DNA of 64,000 nt, taken from [Mycobacterium] stephanolepidis. Its GTDB lineage: Bacteria > Actinomycetota > Actinomycetes > Mycobacteriales > Mycobacteriaceae. A program made the translations under genes and the position numbers. The notes under the pieces were generated by a model. The model was not told where the DNA came from. It was given only the letters and a program-made list of their open reading frames with translations, and did not search any database. The stretch spans positions 3,472,001 to 3,536,000 of the forward strand of contig NZ_AP018165.1 in NCBI RefSeq assembly GCF_002356335.1, in the 5' to 3' direction. Shown here piece by piece: positions 16,955 through 25,480 of this stretch; positions within the stretch are counted from its first letter, which is position 1, and each line of letters begins with the position of its first letter.

Positions 16955-17479
16955 ATGGTCCTCATTCCGAACTTCGAAAGTCAGTCACACTTCTTTACTC
17001 CAGCAGCGTTGGCGATCAACGAGCAACCACCGGCATCGGTTGTCGATCAACGCTTTACGTTCCAGACAAATGGCGTCGCCATAGTCAACATGCCGGGACA
17101 GACCAGCGTGGATTGGTCACGAAATCAGGCGTTGATCTCCCCGAACATGAGCGATGCTTTCAAGGCGATCACGACACGACACAACATCCCGATTCCTGCC
17201 GGCGCGTTTCCGTGGTTCCAGGTGGACAGCGCCATTCCCTTCGCCACCCTGAGTTCGATCTTCGATCGACATCAGGCGATAGACGCCGGATTCGCCGTCG
17301 ACCGTTGGCGTTTCAGGACACGCACCGGCATCGGACTGCAGCCCGGACAGACGATTCAGAGTCTGTTCGACGGCCTACTCGTCGATCTGGCCGTGCGCGA
17401 CGGCGATGCGGTGCTCCACCGCATCAGCTACCACATCACGGTGCAGGGCCGAATCCGGTTCGTCACCGGCCTCACCTGA
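16955..17479 (+). CDS. Hypothetical protein
   Basis: This 174-residue protein is not recognised. ATG 16955 is preferred because AAGGCG stands about ten bases upstream; the open frame extends to 16796 without a ribosome site. The sequence is mixed alpha and beta, with no signal peptide or membrane segment, and contains a regular C-terminal portion rich in beta-like stretches (RISYHITVQGRIRFVTGL). It lies beside a MarR regulator on the opposite strand, with convergent stops only a few bases apart. No function is proposed. Confidence 0.6.
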   Translation: MVLIPNFESQSHFFTPAALAINEQPPASVVDQRFTFQTNGVAIVNMPGQTSVDWSRNQALISPNMSDAFKAITTRHNIPIPAGAFPWFQVDSAIPFATLSSIFDRHQAIDAGFAVDRWRFRTRTGIGLQPGQTIQSLFDGLLVDLAVRDGDAVLHRISYHITVQGRIRFVTGLT

Positions 17480-17950
17480 TCAATCGCCGTCGGCCGCGGC
17501 GTCCTCGGACTCCGCCAGGAATGCCTTTTCGAGCAACACGAACAGTTCACATCGCTGCGTGGCACTCAAGGCGGATAGCACCCGGGCCTCTGCTCCCCTG
17601 AGCCCGTCGACTATCTCGGCGTACCGGCGCGTTCCGAGCGGAGTCATCACCACATCGTGACGGCGGCGATCCTCCGGGGACCGCTGCCGCTCGATGAAGC
17701 CAACAGCTTCCAGATCGTTCAAAAGCCCAACCATCGTGGTCTTGTCTACCCGCAGGGCGTCGGCGAGGTCCGCCTGCGACTGCTTGCCGGCCGCATCCAA
17801 GACGTTGAGCACTCCGATATGCAGAAGCCGCAGTGCGTGCTCACCCAGTACGGCAGCCACTTCGACATGCATACGACGCAGAAGGATCTCGAACAGGGGG
17901 CCGAATAACCCCGCTGGCCTGGGGTGATCCTCCGGCGGGAACTCGGTCAT
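17480..17950 (-). CDS. MarR-family transcriptional regulator
   Basis: The 156-residue protein has the winged helix-turn-helix of MarR proteins: QADLADALRVDKTTMVGLLNDLE forms the helix-turn-helix and is followed by RQRSPEDRRRHDVVMTPLG, the wing with the DxRxR-type motif. It is divergent from the MspA porin gene and separated from it by a short region that holds a perfect inverted repeat. MarR proteins usually repress themselves and the divergent gene until a small ligand binds. Control of the porin by this regulator is inferred from that arrangement. ATG 17950 is chosen over an upstream ATG in the repeat region. Confidence 0.9.
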   Translation of the reverse strand: MTEFPPEDHPRPAGLFGPLFEILLRRMHVEVAAVLGEHALRLLHIGVLNVLDAAGKQSQADLADALRVDKTTMVGLLNDLEAVGFIERQRSPEDRRRHDVVMTPLGTRRYAEIVDGLRGAEARVLSALSATQRCELFVLLEKAFLAESEDAAADGD

Positions 17951-17986
17951 GCCCCTACAGTACATCAATCTTGATCATCTGCTTTA

Positions 17987-18019
17987 ATCAAATCGTTAGT
18001 CTTAATCACACGATTTGAT
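17987..18019. promoter_or_regulatory. Probable MarR operator
   Basis: ATCAAATCG at 17987-17995 and CGATTTGAT at 18011-18019 form a perfect 9-bp inverted repeat with a 15-base spacer that contains another half-like TTAATCACA. It sits between the MarR and porin genes and overlaps the likely porin promoter, 15 bases before the porin start. Confidence 0.6.
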
Positions 18020-18033
18020 GGGAGGTAATCATC

Positions 18034-18690
18034 ATGTATGGATCGAAGCGCTCCGGTTGGATCGCCGGGGTGGCCGCGGTGGCGATCGGGTGCGCCCTCG
18101 CGACATCGGCATCCAGCTGGGCCGCCCCCGTCGAGATGGCTCCGCAATCCAGCCAACGCACAACCTTCGACGGCTGGAATCTGACCGTTGCCCTCTCCGG
18201 CGAGGTGATCAATGCGGTCCCGAACCTGGCCGGTGCACAGAACTCGCGGGAGGCGTTCATGACGCTGTCCGCGCAGGCGAACATCGGCGGCAACGGCAGC
18301 AATCCCGTCACCGCAGCCAATTTCGTCGCGGGCTACCAAGTCGGCTGCCAGATCGATGTGTCGCAGGGCCTTCAGATCGGCGGCACCGGGCAGCTGGCGG
18401 GGTCGGTCGGGGCGACCATCAGCGGCCAGCCGGGAGTACAGGTGGGCGGCACCGGGGCGATCGGCGGCTTCGTACAGACCGACCTGCAACCGGGTGTCAT
18501 CACCACCGTCGCGATGGGCACCATGCCGGTGACGGCAGGCCTAGGGCGACTAGATATGCAAGACGTCCACTTGAAGGTGGATGCCTGCGGCGGCCCGGTG
18601 ACCGTGCGCTCCTACGCGACATTCGCGGTCGCCAGCGCGGTTCAACAAACGCAACTGTCCGTGTACGGCGACCCCTACGTCCTGAACTAG
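18034..18690 (+). CDS. MspA-family outer-membrane porin
   Basis: The 218-residue precursor starts with a signal peptide (MYGSKRSGWIAGVAAVAIGC, cleavage after a SSWA region) and continues with MspA-family features: a beta-rich domain with FDGWNLTVALSGEVIN, VGCQIDVSQG and the C-terminal VDACGGPVTVRSYA. MspA forms an octameric goblet pore in the mycobacterial outer membrane and admits hydrophilic solutes. GGGAGG lies upstream of ATG 18034. The divergent MarR gene and its operator suggest conditional expression, which is unusual for porins usually viewed as constitutive. A small secreted-protein gene follows ten bases later. The family call is firm. Confidence 0.93.
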   Translation: MYGSKRSGWIAGVAAVAIGCALATSASSWAAPVEMAPQSSQRTTFDGWNLTVALSGEVINAVPNLAGAQNSREAFMTLSAQANIGGNGSNPVTAANFVAGYQVGCQIDVSQGLQIGGTGQLAGSVGATISGQPGVQVGGTGAIGGFVQTDLQPGVITTVAMGTMPVTAGLGRLDMQDVHLKVDACGGPVTVRSYATFAVASAVQQTQLSVYGDPYVLN

Positions 18691-18699
18691 GAGCGACAC

Positions 18700-19026
18700 A
18701 TGTTTCTGTTCAACATAATTCGTCAACATGGCAGAGCAGTCCTGCTCGCGAGCAGCACCCTGGTGCTGTTCGCGAGTACCGGTGTCGCACACGCCGACCC
18801 CGGCCCGGTAACGCCCGCACCGCCACCGGTGATCGGGGCATTGCAATACGGACCTCCGGGATACCCTGCGGCCATAGGGGTTCCGCTGCTACCCGCAGGG
18901 CGCTCGGGTGTATCGGTGTCTGCTGACACCCTGAGCTCCGCAGCATCAACTCCGTCTCCGCCCAACACTTCCCGCGGCATCGCTGGAGTACAGACGTCGG
19001 CGGATGCCTTGAGCCCCGTGCCTTAG
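18700..19026 (+). CDS. Small secreted proline-rich protein
   Basis: This 108-residue protein is not recognised. It has a clear signal peptide (hydrophobic LLASSTLVLFASTGVAHA, cleavage near ADPG), followed by a proline, glycine and serine-rich mature part of about 75 residues without cysteines. Two similar segments, SVSADTLS and QTSADALS, suggest a small internal repeat. It begins ten bases after the porin stop with GGAGCG upstream, so it is probably co-transcribed and may associate with the cell envelope. That association is inference. Confidence 0.65.
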   Translation: MFLFNIIRQHGRAVLLASSTLVLFASTGVAHADPGPVTPAPPPVIGALQYGPPGYPAAIGVPLLPAGRSGVSVSADTLSSAASTPSPPNTSRGIAGVQTSADALSPVP

Positions 19027-19051
19027 CCGGAGGCAAGCGCCAGTGCGGGCC

Positions 19052-19879
19052 TCACCGAGTCGGTCGTAGTACGACAATTCCCGGAACCGTGCCCAGATAC
19101 TCCCCCAGTGGCGTGTCGACGACTTGGTTGTTCGCCCGCAATGACGAGGCGTTGCGCATTACCGGCCCGTTCGGCGTGCGCAGGAAAATTCCTACGTGGG
19201 TGACGTCGAGCCCCCCGGCCGTCGCATAGGCGCCGAGATAGTCACCGTCGTGAAGATTCGCGATGACCACATCGGACACGCGGGCACTCGGTATGTAGGC
19301 AACCGTGCGGGGCCGCGTCGGCAGCCCGGGCAGGTAATTTCCTCCAGAATCCTTCACATTCAGCGTCTTGGCGACCTGTTCCGCGGGTACCCCCAGGCTG
19401 GTCGTCACATCGGTGGCATTGGCTGGGGCATCTGCGGCCCAATCGGTGAAGAAGTGGCGGCGTTGCGTGAAGCTGATTTCACCCCCGCGGTACCGGATCT
19501 GTGTCAGCTGGGCGATGAAGTCGGCACGATCACCCGACCGCTTCAACGCCTCGACATAGTCGGCGTACGTGAAGCAGTCCACACGCGTGAGTTCAACGAC
19601 CAACTGCTCGGGGATCGAGGCGGATCCGATCAAGGTGTCAGCACCGTAGGGCACGTGCAGAAAGAGCGCCGAAACCGCGGCACTCAGCTGCGCTGGATTC
19701 TCGACCTCGATACGGTTTCGCTCGGCCAGTAGCTCTTGGAGCCGACGTTCATTCGCCGGGCTGATCTGCACAGTGTCGGCCGCAGCCACGGGCGAGGCGC
19801 ACAACGCACAGATCAGTGCGAGCAACGCGAACAATCGGTAACCACGTCGTTCTGAAACTCGTCGCATTGTCGGGGTCAT
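19052..19879 (-). CDS. Secreted DUF1460 NlpC/P60-like amidase
   Basis: The 275-residue protein has an N-terminal signal peptide (hydrophobic segment LFALLALICALCASPVAAAD). The mature part matches DUF1460, a papain-fold family related to cell-wall amidases: the probable catalytic cysteine is in TRVDCFTYADYVEAL and the histidine in LDVTHVGIFLRTPNGPV. Such enzymes cut peptides linked to peptidoglycan, or related amides. Residues in the Cys-His pair are visible; the substrate is unknown. It is transcribed toward the porin locus and ends shortly after it, with its own upstream region. Confidence 0.82.
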   Translation of the reverse strand: MTPTMRRVSERRGYRLFALLALICALCASPVAAADTVQISPANERRLQELLAERNRIEVENPAQLSAAVSALFLHVPYGADTLIGSASIPEQLVVELTRVDCFTYADYVEALKRSGDRADFIAQLTQIRYRGGEISFTQRRHFFTDWAADAPANATDVTTSLGVPAEQVAKTLNVKDSGGNYLPGLPTRPRTVAYIPSARVSDVVIANLHDGDYLGAYATAGGLDVTHVGIFLRTPNGPVMRNASSLRANNQVVDTPLGEYLGTVPGIVVLRPTR

Positions 19880-20149
19880 GGCCTGACCGCTTCCTCTCCA
19901 AGTCCCGGATAGCCCAGCTAATACATCACAGTGCAGAGCGGAACCAGGCTGGTCACCGACCTCGCCTGACGGACACTCTGCCGCACTTTACGCAATGCGC
20001 GTGCACTTTTGGGCTCCTACGAGACGAATGGATACTGACTGACGGTTGATTTCATTGGTGCAACGTCCAATTCACATCAAGGCAACCAATTCGTGTGAGG
20101 TTTCCGTCAACAACGCTCAAGGTAGCGGACATGTGCGGGAAGGATTTGA

Positions 20150-20368
20150 GTGGAAGACGTTCGGGTAGCCGAGACGACGGCTCTTAGCACGGGGTTCGCA
20201 TGGCAGCTACTGGGCGCGTGCCGAAACGCCAACCATGACCTGTTCTACTCCGATGACGACGAACGCCCCATTGAACGAAGGCTCCGGGAACAGCACGCCA
20301 GAGAGGCGTGTCGACGCTGCCCCGTGACAACGCTCTGCCTTACCTACGCTCGGCTATCGGCGCGGTGA
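20150..20368 (+). CDS. Truncated WhiB-like iron-sulfur protein
   Basis: This 72-residue protein has the four-cysteine pattern of WhiB regulators: one cysteine in GACRN, then after 29 residues CRRCPVTTLC, i.e. CxxCx5C. In WhiB proteins these bind a 4Fe-4S cluster. It stops right after the last cysteine helix and lacks the GVWGG turn and the basic DNA-contacting tail. The GTG start at 20150 has GGGAAGGA upstream. It may be a natural dominant form able to bind cluster and sigma factor but not DNA, or a decayed gene. The missing motif is visible; the consequence is inference. Confidence 0.7.
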   Translation: MEDVRVAETTALSTGFAWQLLGACRNANHDLFYSDDDERPIERRLREQHAREACRRCPVTTLCLTYARLSAR

Positions 20369-20699
20369 GTTCAGCGCCCAGCGCTTCTCGCCAGAAACCG
20401 CCATGGATAACAAGAAGCAAGCCCAGAGCAGGCGCGGCCGGCTCAAGAATGTCGACGTATTAACTCGCGTGATCTCCGTAGGCCAGGCGCCTCTTTTGTG
20501 GCATCGCTTCCCTTCCGAATCAGGTTCACACCAGCATTGACCAGAGTGTTGGGGCCTAAACCAAGCTCAGGCGTTGCGCCGGTCGACAGTGAACAGCTCG
20601 AGCCGTGCACCGCCAAGTGATAGTAGACCAATTGGTATAGTCCGCTTCAGGTGGGACCGAGTATCTCTGCTCAACCCAACGTGACGAGATGAGAAACAG
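20369..20699. other. Intergenic region without a supported gene
   Basis: No coding frame with a start or recognisable domain was found between the WhiB-like gene and the SDR gene. A promoter for the SDR gene is expected in the last 100 bases. Confidence 0.5.
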
Positions 20700-21524
20700 A
20701 TGCCTTCTGTATTGGTTACCGGCGCCGGACGTGGGATCGGACTAGCGATCACTGAGCACATGAGCAGCCAGGGCTGGGATGTCTACGCCACCGCCCGGTC
20801 CGACAGTGCACTCGAAAAGCTCGGCAGGCTGGCCAGGGTGCATCCGATCCCGCTTGACGTCACTGACCGGGATGCTGTCGCTGGGCTTGCCGATTTGCTT
20901 CCCGCCGAACTTCACGGCGTGGTCAACAATGCCGGAATCGCTGTCATTGGGCCGGTTGAGGCCACTCCCATCGGGGAGTTGTCACGCCAGCTCGACGTCA
21001 ACGTGACCGCTCAGATCGCGGTGACCCAGACGGTCCTGCCGAAAATCCGGGTCGGCCATGGCCGGGTGGTGTTCATATCCTCGGTCAGCGGGCTTATTTC
21101 GACACCCACCACCGGTGGCTACTGCGCATCGAAGCATGCAATCGAAGCGCTGGCCGATGCCCTACGTATCGAGCTGCGGCCATGGCGGATACCGGTGTCG
21201 CTCATCGAGCCGGGGCCGATCCGCACCGATATGTGGGGCGCGATGCTGGACGAATACGATCACATGACAAAGCAGCTGAGCCCGCAGCACCGGGATCTTT
21301 ACGCCTCCCACTTGGCCGGGAGCCGAAAGCTACTGGGAATCATGCAAAAACGCGCCGCAGAGCCCAAGAAGGTCGTCAAGGCCGTCCATCACGCACTGGC
21401 ATCAAAACGCCCGAAAAGCCGCTACCTGTGCGACACGGCCAGTCGTGCACAAAAGGTTGCATCCGCGATCTCACCGTCGTTCGTCACTGACGCGGTGCTC
21501 GCGGCCGTAACCACATCCAAGTAG
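20700..21524 (+). CDS. SDR family oxidoreductase
   Basis: The 274-residue product has TGAGRGIGLAI, VVNNAGIAVIGPVE, a serine in ISSVSG, YCASKHA and the C-terminal PGPIRTDMWG. It belongs to the classical SDR family, in the branch often annotated as retinol-dehydrogenase-like because of the EPGPIRT segment. It stands alone between a WhiB-like gene and an IS remnant, so context gives no pathway. The substrate is not known. Confidence 0.88.
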   Translation: MPSVLVTGAGRGIGLAITEHMSSQGWDVYATARSDSALEKLGRLARVHPIPLDVTDRDAVAGLADLLPAELHGVVNNAGIAVIGPVEATPIGELSRQLDVNVTAQIAVTQTVLPKIRVGHGRVVFISSVSGLISTPTTGGYCASKHAIEALADALRIELRPWRIPVSLIEPGPIRTDMWGAMLDEYDHMTKQLSPQHRDLYASHLAGSRKLLGIMQKRAAEPKKVVKAVHHALASKRPKSRYLCDTASRAQKVASAISPSFVTDAVLAAVTTSK

Positions 21525-21672
21525 GGCTTCATCAGATCAGTGCTGCGTGCTCGACCAAGTCCGATGACCGTTAGCACGGCTGTTTGTAGTCAAGACATCC
21601 TCGCGATAGGACGTGACCAAGCCCGGCGTGCTACGTCAGCTACGCGGTAGCCAGATCTCCAGGATGCCGTCT

Positions 21673-22165
21673 GGGTCTGCTGCACGGATAGGTGACAGTC
21701 TTTAGGCGGCCTGTTTGGCCGGTGTGGTCATGATGGTCTCGCATTCGATGGGGGTCAACTTGCCGAGGGCGGCTTGGCGTCGTCGGCGGTGGTAGGTGCG
21801 TTCGATCCAGGTCATGATCGCCAGGCGTAGTTGCTGGTGGGTGGCCCATCGGTGTCGGTTCAGGACGTTCTTTTGCAGTAGGGAAAAGAACGACTCCATT
21901 GCCGCGTTGTCAGCAGCCGCCCCAACTCGGCTCATGGAGCCAATCATGTTGTGCCAGTGCAGAGTGCGCACGAATTTCCGAGACCGGAATTGACTGCCCC
22001 GGTCGCTGTGGACGATGCAACCGGCCACCTCGCCACGACGGGCGACGGGCGACGGCGTGGTTGAGCGCTGCGACCGCTAGCCCGGCTTTCATGCGATTGC
22101 CGATGGAGTAGCCGATGATCCGGTTGGACCAGGCGTCCTTGATCGCGCACAGCTTGTCGCAATGG
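21673..22165 (-). pseudogene. IS3-family transposase remnant
   Basis: The minus strand encodes the C-terminal half of an IS3-family transposase similar to the intact copy at 32.7-34.0 kb, including VHSDRGSQFRSRKFV and NAAMESFFSLLQKN, and ends with the same terminal sequence GGGTCTGCTGCACGGATAGG at 21673. It is out of frame: upstream of the DRG motif a 7-base tandem duplication (CGCCCGT twice) shifts the frame, and the N-terminal half with the first DDE aspartate is missing. It cannot make a transposase. The sequence differs at many positions from the intact copy, so it is a relative and not a recent duplicate. Confidence 0.85.
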
Positions 22166-22503
22166 ACTGGACCAGTGAGCCACTGTCGCGTCGAAAACTT
22201 CACGCGCAGAGCTTGCAAGCTCCCCATGATGTTCGGGGTTCGCGGCGAATCGCGATCAGTCACTTCTGTCTTCGTGCGGCTTCAATTCGAGGACCGCCAC
22301 CATCATTCCCGACCTACGTATAAACTCCTATCCACGCCACCGCAGAGGCATCCACGGCACGAGACCTGGACATCGGATGGCGCAGTCACTGCGCCACCTA
22401 GGAAGGCGCCTGCACCCCGCAGGCGTCGGGTTTCTTGCGGTTGGCCTGCCGTAAGGTCACCTCTGCGGCTAAACCCCAAGAACCACAATAGGAGACACGC
22501 ACG

Positions 22504-24174
22504 TTGAATCGACGGCAGGCCGCACCAGCCAGGTTGACTAACCCGAAATCTGCACCACTGCTTCGCAAAACCCTTGCGGTAGTCACCGCCTGCATGACCA
22601 TCACGAGCTGTGTCTCGCTGACAGAAAGCGACAACCGGGCCGATACACAGTCGACGCAGCCGACCGCGAATACGGTGCTGCCGCAGCCGCCAAACCAACT
22701 CTATGGAGATCTTTTCGTCGCGGTGCAGAGCGCGCAGCTTTACCCCGATCAAAAGACTTTTGTCGATTCAACGTTAGATACCGACCCAGCCTCAATCGTT
22801 CAGCTATATCAGCAACAAAGAGCAGAACCGGGTTTTTCCCTCAAGGCGTTCACCGAACAGCACTTCACACCACCGGCCGCCGAGCACATCACACCACCAC
22901 CAAACCAGACGCTGCGCGAACACATCGACTGGCTGTGGCCCAGGCTTACACGAGCGAGCGTCACTGTGCCGCCGAACAGTTCATTGATCGCGCTACCCAA
23001 ACCGTATGTAGTGCCGGGCGGACGGTTCCAGGAAGGCTATTACTGGGACACGTACTCCACCATGCTCGGCCTGCAGGTGTCCGGACGCGAGGACCTTGTC
23101 GATGACATGCTCGACAACTTCGCACACCTCATCAACACGATAGGTCATGTGCCAAACGGCAATCGCACATATTACGCGAGCCGCTCCCAACCGCCCTTCT
23201 TCGCGAACATGGTGGACCTCGCCGCGCAGGCGGAAGGCGATGGCATTTATCGAAAGTACCTGCCAGCGCTGCGCAAAGAGCACGAGTACTGGATGCAGGG
23301 CGAGCACGAAACTCCGCCCGGCACCGCGGCACGCCACGTGGTCACCATGCCCGACGGCACGGTCCTCAACCGCTACTGGGACGCCAGCGACACCAGACGC
23401 GATGAGTCATATCTCGAAGACACCAAGACCGCCGAGGAAGCACCTGGCCGCCCTGCACACGAAGTGTGGCGCGACCTACGGGCCGGCGCCGAGAGCGGCT
23501 GGGACTACAGCTCACGCTGGCTCGGCGACGGCAAGACGCTCGCGAGCATCCGAACTACCGCGATCGTGCCAATCGACCTGAACAGCTTGATGTTCCAACT
23601 TGAGACCACAATCGCCAAAGGCTGCACCATCACAGGCGATGCCCCATGCACTGCCGACTTCTCGACTCGCGCCCGGCAGCGCGCCAGTGCAGTCAACCGC
23701 TACCTTTGGAATGAACACGGCTACTACGGCGACTACGACTGGCAGCTGCGTCAGCCGCGTGATGCGATCACTGCGGCCGCCCTATATCCATTGTTCACCG
23801 GTGTTGCGTCACCCGAGCGCGCCAAGATGACGGCCAGCGCAACACGCAACACGCTGCTGCAACCCGGCGGTCTGGTAACGACTACCACGAACACCGGCCA
23901 ACAGTGGGACGCACCCAACGGTTGGGCGCCATTGCAATGGATCGCGGTCGATGGCTTGCGCCGCTATGGAGAGCCCGCACTTGCCAAAGAAATCGGCGTC
24001 CGCTTCCTCAACACTGTGAAACACGTCTATTCAAGGGAAGACAAGCTGGTCGAGAAGTACGTGGTCGAGGGAGACAGCGCGCGGGTCGGAGGTGGCGGCG
24101 AGTACCCGCTGCAAGACGGCTTCGGCTGGACCAATGGCGTCACACTGAAACTGCTTGACCTCTACGGCATGTGA
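22504..24174 (+). CDS. treA: Lipoprotein trehalase, GH37 family
   Basis: This 556-residue protein matches GH37 trehalases, which split alpha,alpha-trehalose to two glucose. Both family signatures are present: [14 protein letters not shown] near residue 165 and [12 protein letters not shown] near residue 468, plus the glycine-rich [17 protein letters not shown] at the end. The N-terminus has a basic region, a hydrophobic helix and ITSC, which fits a lipobox, so the enzyme is probably anchored outside the membrane. TTG 22504 is used, with AGGAG about ten bases upstream. A periplasmic trehalase could recycle trehalose released by mycolyltransferases. GH37 identity is firm; the location is inferred. 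Confidence 0.92.
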   Translation: MNRRQAAPARLTNPKSAPLLRKTLAVVTACMTITSCVSLTESDNRADTQSTQPTANTVLPQPPNQLYGDLFVAVQSAQLYPDQKTFVDSTLDTDPASIVQLYQQQRAEPGFSLKAFTEQHFTPPAAEHITPPPNQTLREHIDWLWPRLTRASVTVPPNSSLIALPKPYVVPGGRFQEGYYWDTYSTMLGLQVSGREDLVDDMLDNFAHLINTIGHVPNGNRTYYASRSQPPFFANMVDLAAQAEGDGIYRKYLPALRKEHEYWMQGEHETPPGTAARHVVTMPDGTVLNRYWDASDTRRDESYLEDTKTAEEAPGRPAHEVWRDLRAGAESGWDYSSRWLGDGKTLASIRTTAIVPIDLNSLMFQLETTIAKGCTITGDAPCTADFSTRARQRASAVNRYLWNEHGYYGDYDWQLRQPRDAITAAALYPLFTGVASPERAKMTASATRNTLLQPGGLVTTTTNTGQQWDAPNGWAPLQWIAVDGLRRYGEPALAKEIGVRFLNTVKHVYSREDKLVEKYVVEGDSARVGGGGEYPLQDGFGWTNGVTLKLLDLYGM

Positions 24175-24274
24175 GGCCGGTACACCACTTCTCGCCGAGA
24201 TCCATGATGCGGTCCCCGCCTGCACAGCGGTTACACGACGCCGGACCAGCCACAACCGCGTTACCAGTCCCTAC

Positions 24275-24321
24275 AAACAACGCTAAGAGCCCCGGCACTG
24301 CCGAGGCTCTTAGCGTTGTTT
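24275..24321. terminator. Strong bidirectional hairpin terminator
   Basis: A 17-bp perfect stem (arms 24275-24291 and 24305-24321, loop of 13 bases) lies between the trehalase gene and the attL copy of tRNA-Ala. Before phage insertion it would have been just downstream of tRNA-Ala and would separate the two convergent transcripts. Confidence 0.75.
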
Positions 24322-24391
24322 CTCCCCGAGCGGACCGACTCGCCCTGACCGCCGTATTGTGACGGTCACGGGTTCGCGTAAGCCCGTTATG

Positions 24392-24427
24392 GTGGAGCTA
24401 AGGGGACTCGAACCCCTGACCCCCACA
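24392..24427 (-). other. attL core (partial tRNA-Ala 3' half)
   Basis: These 36 bases are identical to the T-arm, variable loop, part of the anticodon stem and acceptor 3' strand of the intact tRNA-Ala at 37736-37808. The rest of a tRNA is absent, so this is a junction and not a tRNA gene. Confidence 0.9.
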
Positions 24428-24591
24428 ATCGCGAAAATGTGGACTAGCAGAGACAATCATCGACAGTCAAGCGCGGTCGATAAATGGCCTTATACCTGCG
24501 AATACTCTCGATTTAGGGCAGTCGTAGACAGTCGAACGCAGTTGCGAACAATCGTGACGTCACGCGAATTAGTGATGACTTAGAGCGTGTC

Positions 24592-25044
24592 TCATGTGGA
24601 TAGTTTTCTGAAGCAGACCAGGGTGGCGGCGAGTGTGAGGAATGCGGCGTAGAGATGGTCGTGGCGTTCCCAGCGGGTGCCCAGGCGGCGGTAGGTGAAG
24701 AGCCAGGACATGGTGCGTTCGACTTTCCAGCGTTTGGTGCCGAGCCGGTCGCCGGATTCGGTTCCGCGGCGGGCGATCCGGGGTGTGATGTGTCGATTGG
24801 TGAGCCATTGCCGCAGCTGGTTCGCGTCGTATGCCTTGTCTGCGTGCAGTTTTGCCGGTCGCCGCCTGCGTGGCCCGCGCGGGGATTTGATGGCGGGCAG
24901 TGCCCGTACCAGCGGCGGGACCGCATGCCCGTCCCAGGTGTTGGCGGCGGTGACCGCGGTCTGCAACGGCAGACCGGTCGCGTCGGTGAGCACGTGAATC
25001 TTGGTACCCGCTTTGCCCCGGTCTACCGGGCTCGGCCCGGTCAT
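24592..25044 (-). CDS. IS5-family transposase, second frame (OrfB)
   Basis: The 150-residue frame carries the catalytic core of an IS5/IS427-type transposase, with KAGTKIHVLTDATGLPL, DKAYDANQLRQWL and the E-containing KRWKVERTMSWLFTYRRL. The first aspartate of the DDE triad is in the upstream frame (VVDSAYVRAKKG). The upstream frame contains AAAAAAG at about 25057, a classic slippery run; a -1 shift there joins the two frames into one transposase. Translation from the ATG overlapping the OrfA stop would give only a fragment. Confidence 0.88.
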   Translation of the reverse strand: MTGPSPVDRGKAGTKIHVLTDATGLPLQTAVTAANTWDGHAVPPLVRALPAIKSPRGPRRRRPAKLHADKAYDANQLRQWLTNRHITPRIARRGTESGDRLGTKRWKVERTMSWLFTYRRLGTRWERHDHLYAAFLTLAATLVCFRKLST

Positions 25045-25397
25045 GGCGCCCCTTTTTTAGCCCGCACGTACGCCGAATCCACCACGGCCCGTGACCAATC
25101 CAATGCCCCATCGGCACCGAGCCGATCGAGTACCGCTTCTTGTAGACGCCGCCATACCCCGACGGCGGTCCACTCGGCGAACCGGCGATGCGCGGTAGGG
25201 ACCGTCACTGCGAAACATGGTGGCAAATGCCGCCAGGCACACCCACTGACCAGCACAAACACCACCGCGGTGAATACCGCACGCTCATCGGCATACGCCG
25301 TCCCGCCGCCCTGGGGACGCACCCGCTGCACCGGCAACAACGGCTCCACCAACGCCCACAACTCGTCCGGAACCAACCTCAACGAAAGCTCTTTCAC
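25041..25397 (-). CDS. IS5-family transposase, first frame (OrfA)
   Basis: This 118-residue frame is the N-terminal part of the transposase, with the conserved CAWRHLPPCF and the first catalytic aspartate in VVDSAYVRAKKG near the end. It overlaps OrfB by four bases (ATGA). A run of six A followed by G about eight codons from the end fits programmed -1 frameshifting typical of this group, giving the fused enzyme. Confidence 0.88.
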   Translation of the reverse strand: MKELSLRLVPDELWALVEPLLPVQRVRPQGGGTAYADERAVFTAVVFVLVSGCAWRHLPPCFAVTVPTAHRRFAEWTAVGVWRRLQEAVLDRLGADGALDWSRAVVDSAYVRAKKGAP

Positions 25398-25480
25398 ACC
25401 AGCACATCATGCCCCAACCACCCCACAAACCACACAAGACACGCTCTTAGTGATGACCATCCTGGCCGATGCCAGGATGC

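Larger units (their letters stand above)
24583..25446 (-). mobile_element. IS5-family (IS427-like) insertion sequence
   Basis: The element is 864 bp with 17-bp imperfect terminal inverted repeats beginning GAGCGTGTCT and flanked by a TTA target duplication (24580-24582 and 25447-25449). It encodes two overlapping frames joined by a probable -1 frameshift. It inserted between the two arm-type repeats of attL. Confidence 0.9.
24569..25457 (+). repeat. Integrase arm-type repeats of attL, split by an IS
   Basis: The 11-base unit TTAGTGATGAC occurs at 24569-24579 and 25447-25457; removing the IS5-family element and one TTA duplicate makes the two units adjacent. The same tandem pair occurs at 37656-37677 beside attR, so the units would flank the core in the circular phage and are likely integrase arm sites. 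Confidence 0.65.

Noticed and set aside
16621..17601. 326-residue plus-strand frame
   Set aside because: Composition is arginine- and histidine-rich and it crosses the hypothetical gene and MarR gene in another phase.
18015..18926. 303-residue open frame overlapping the porin in another phase
   Set aside because: It is arginine-rich out-of-frame sequence; the MspA frame explains the region.
18550..19036. Antisense open frames opposite the small secreted protein gene
   Set aside because: They are reverse-complement shadows of a proline-rich gene with no start site of their own.
24392..24427. Apparent second tRNA-Ala
   Set aside because: Only the 36-bp 3' half is present; no 5' acceptor strand, D-arm or anticodon loop follows. 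It is an att repeat.
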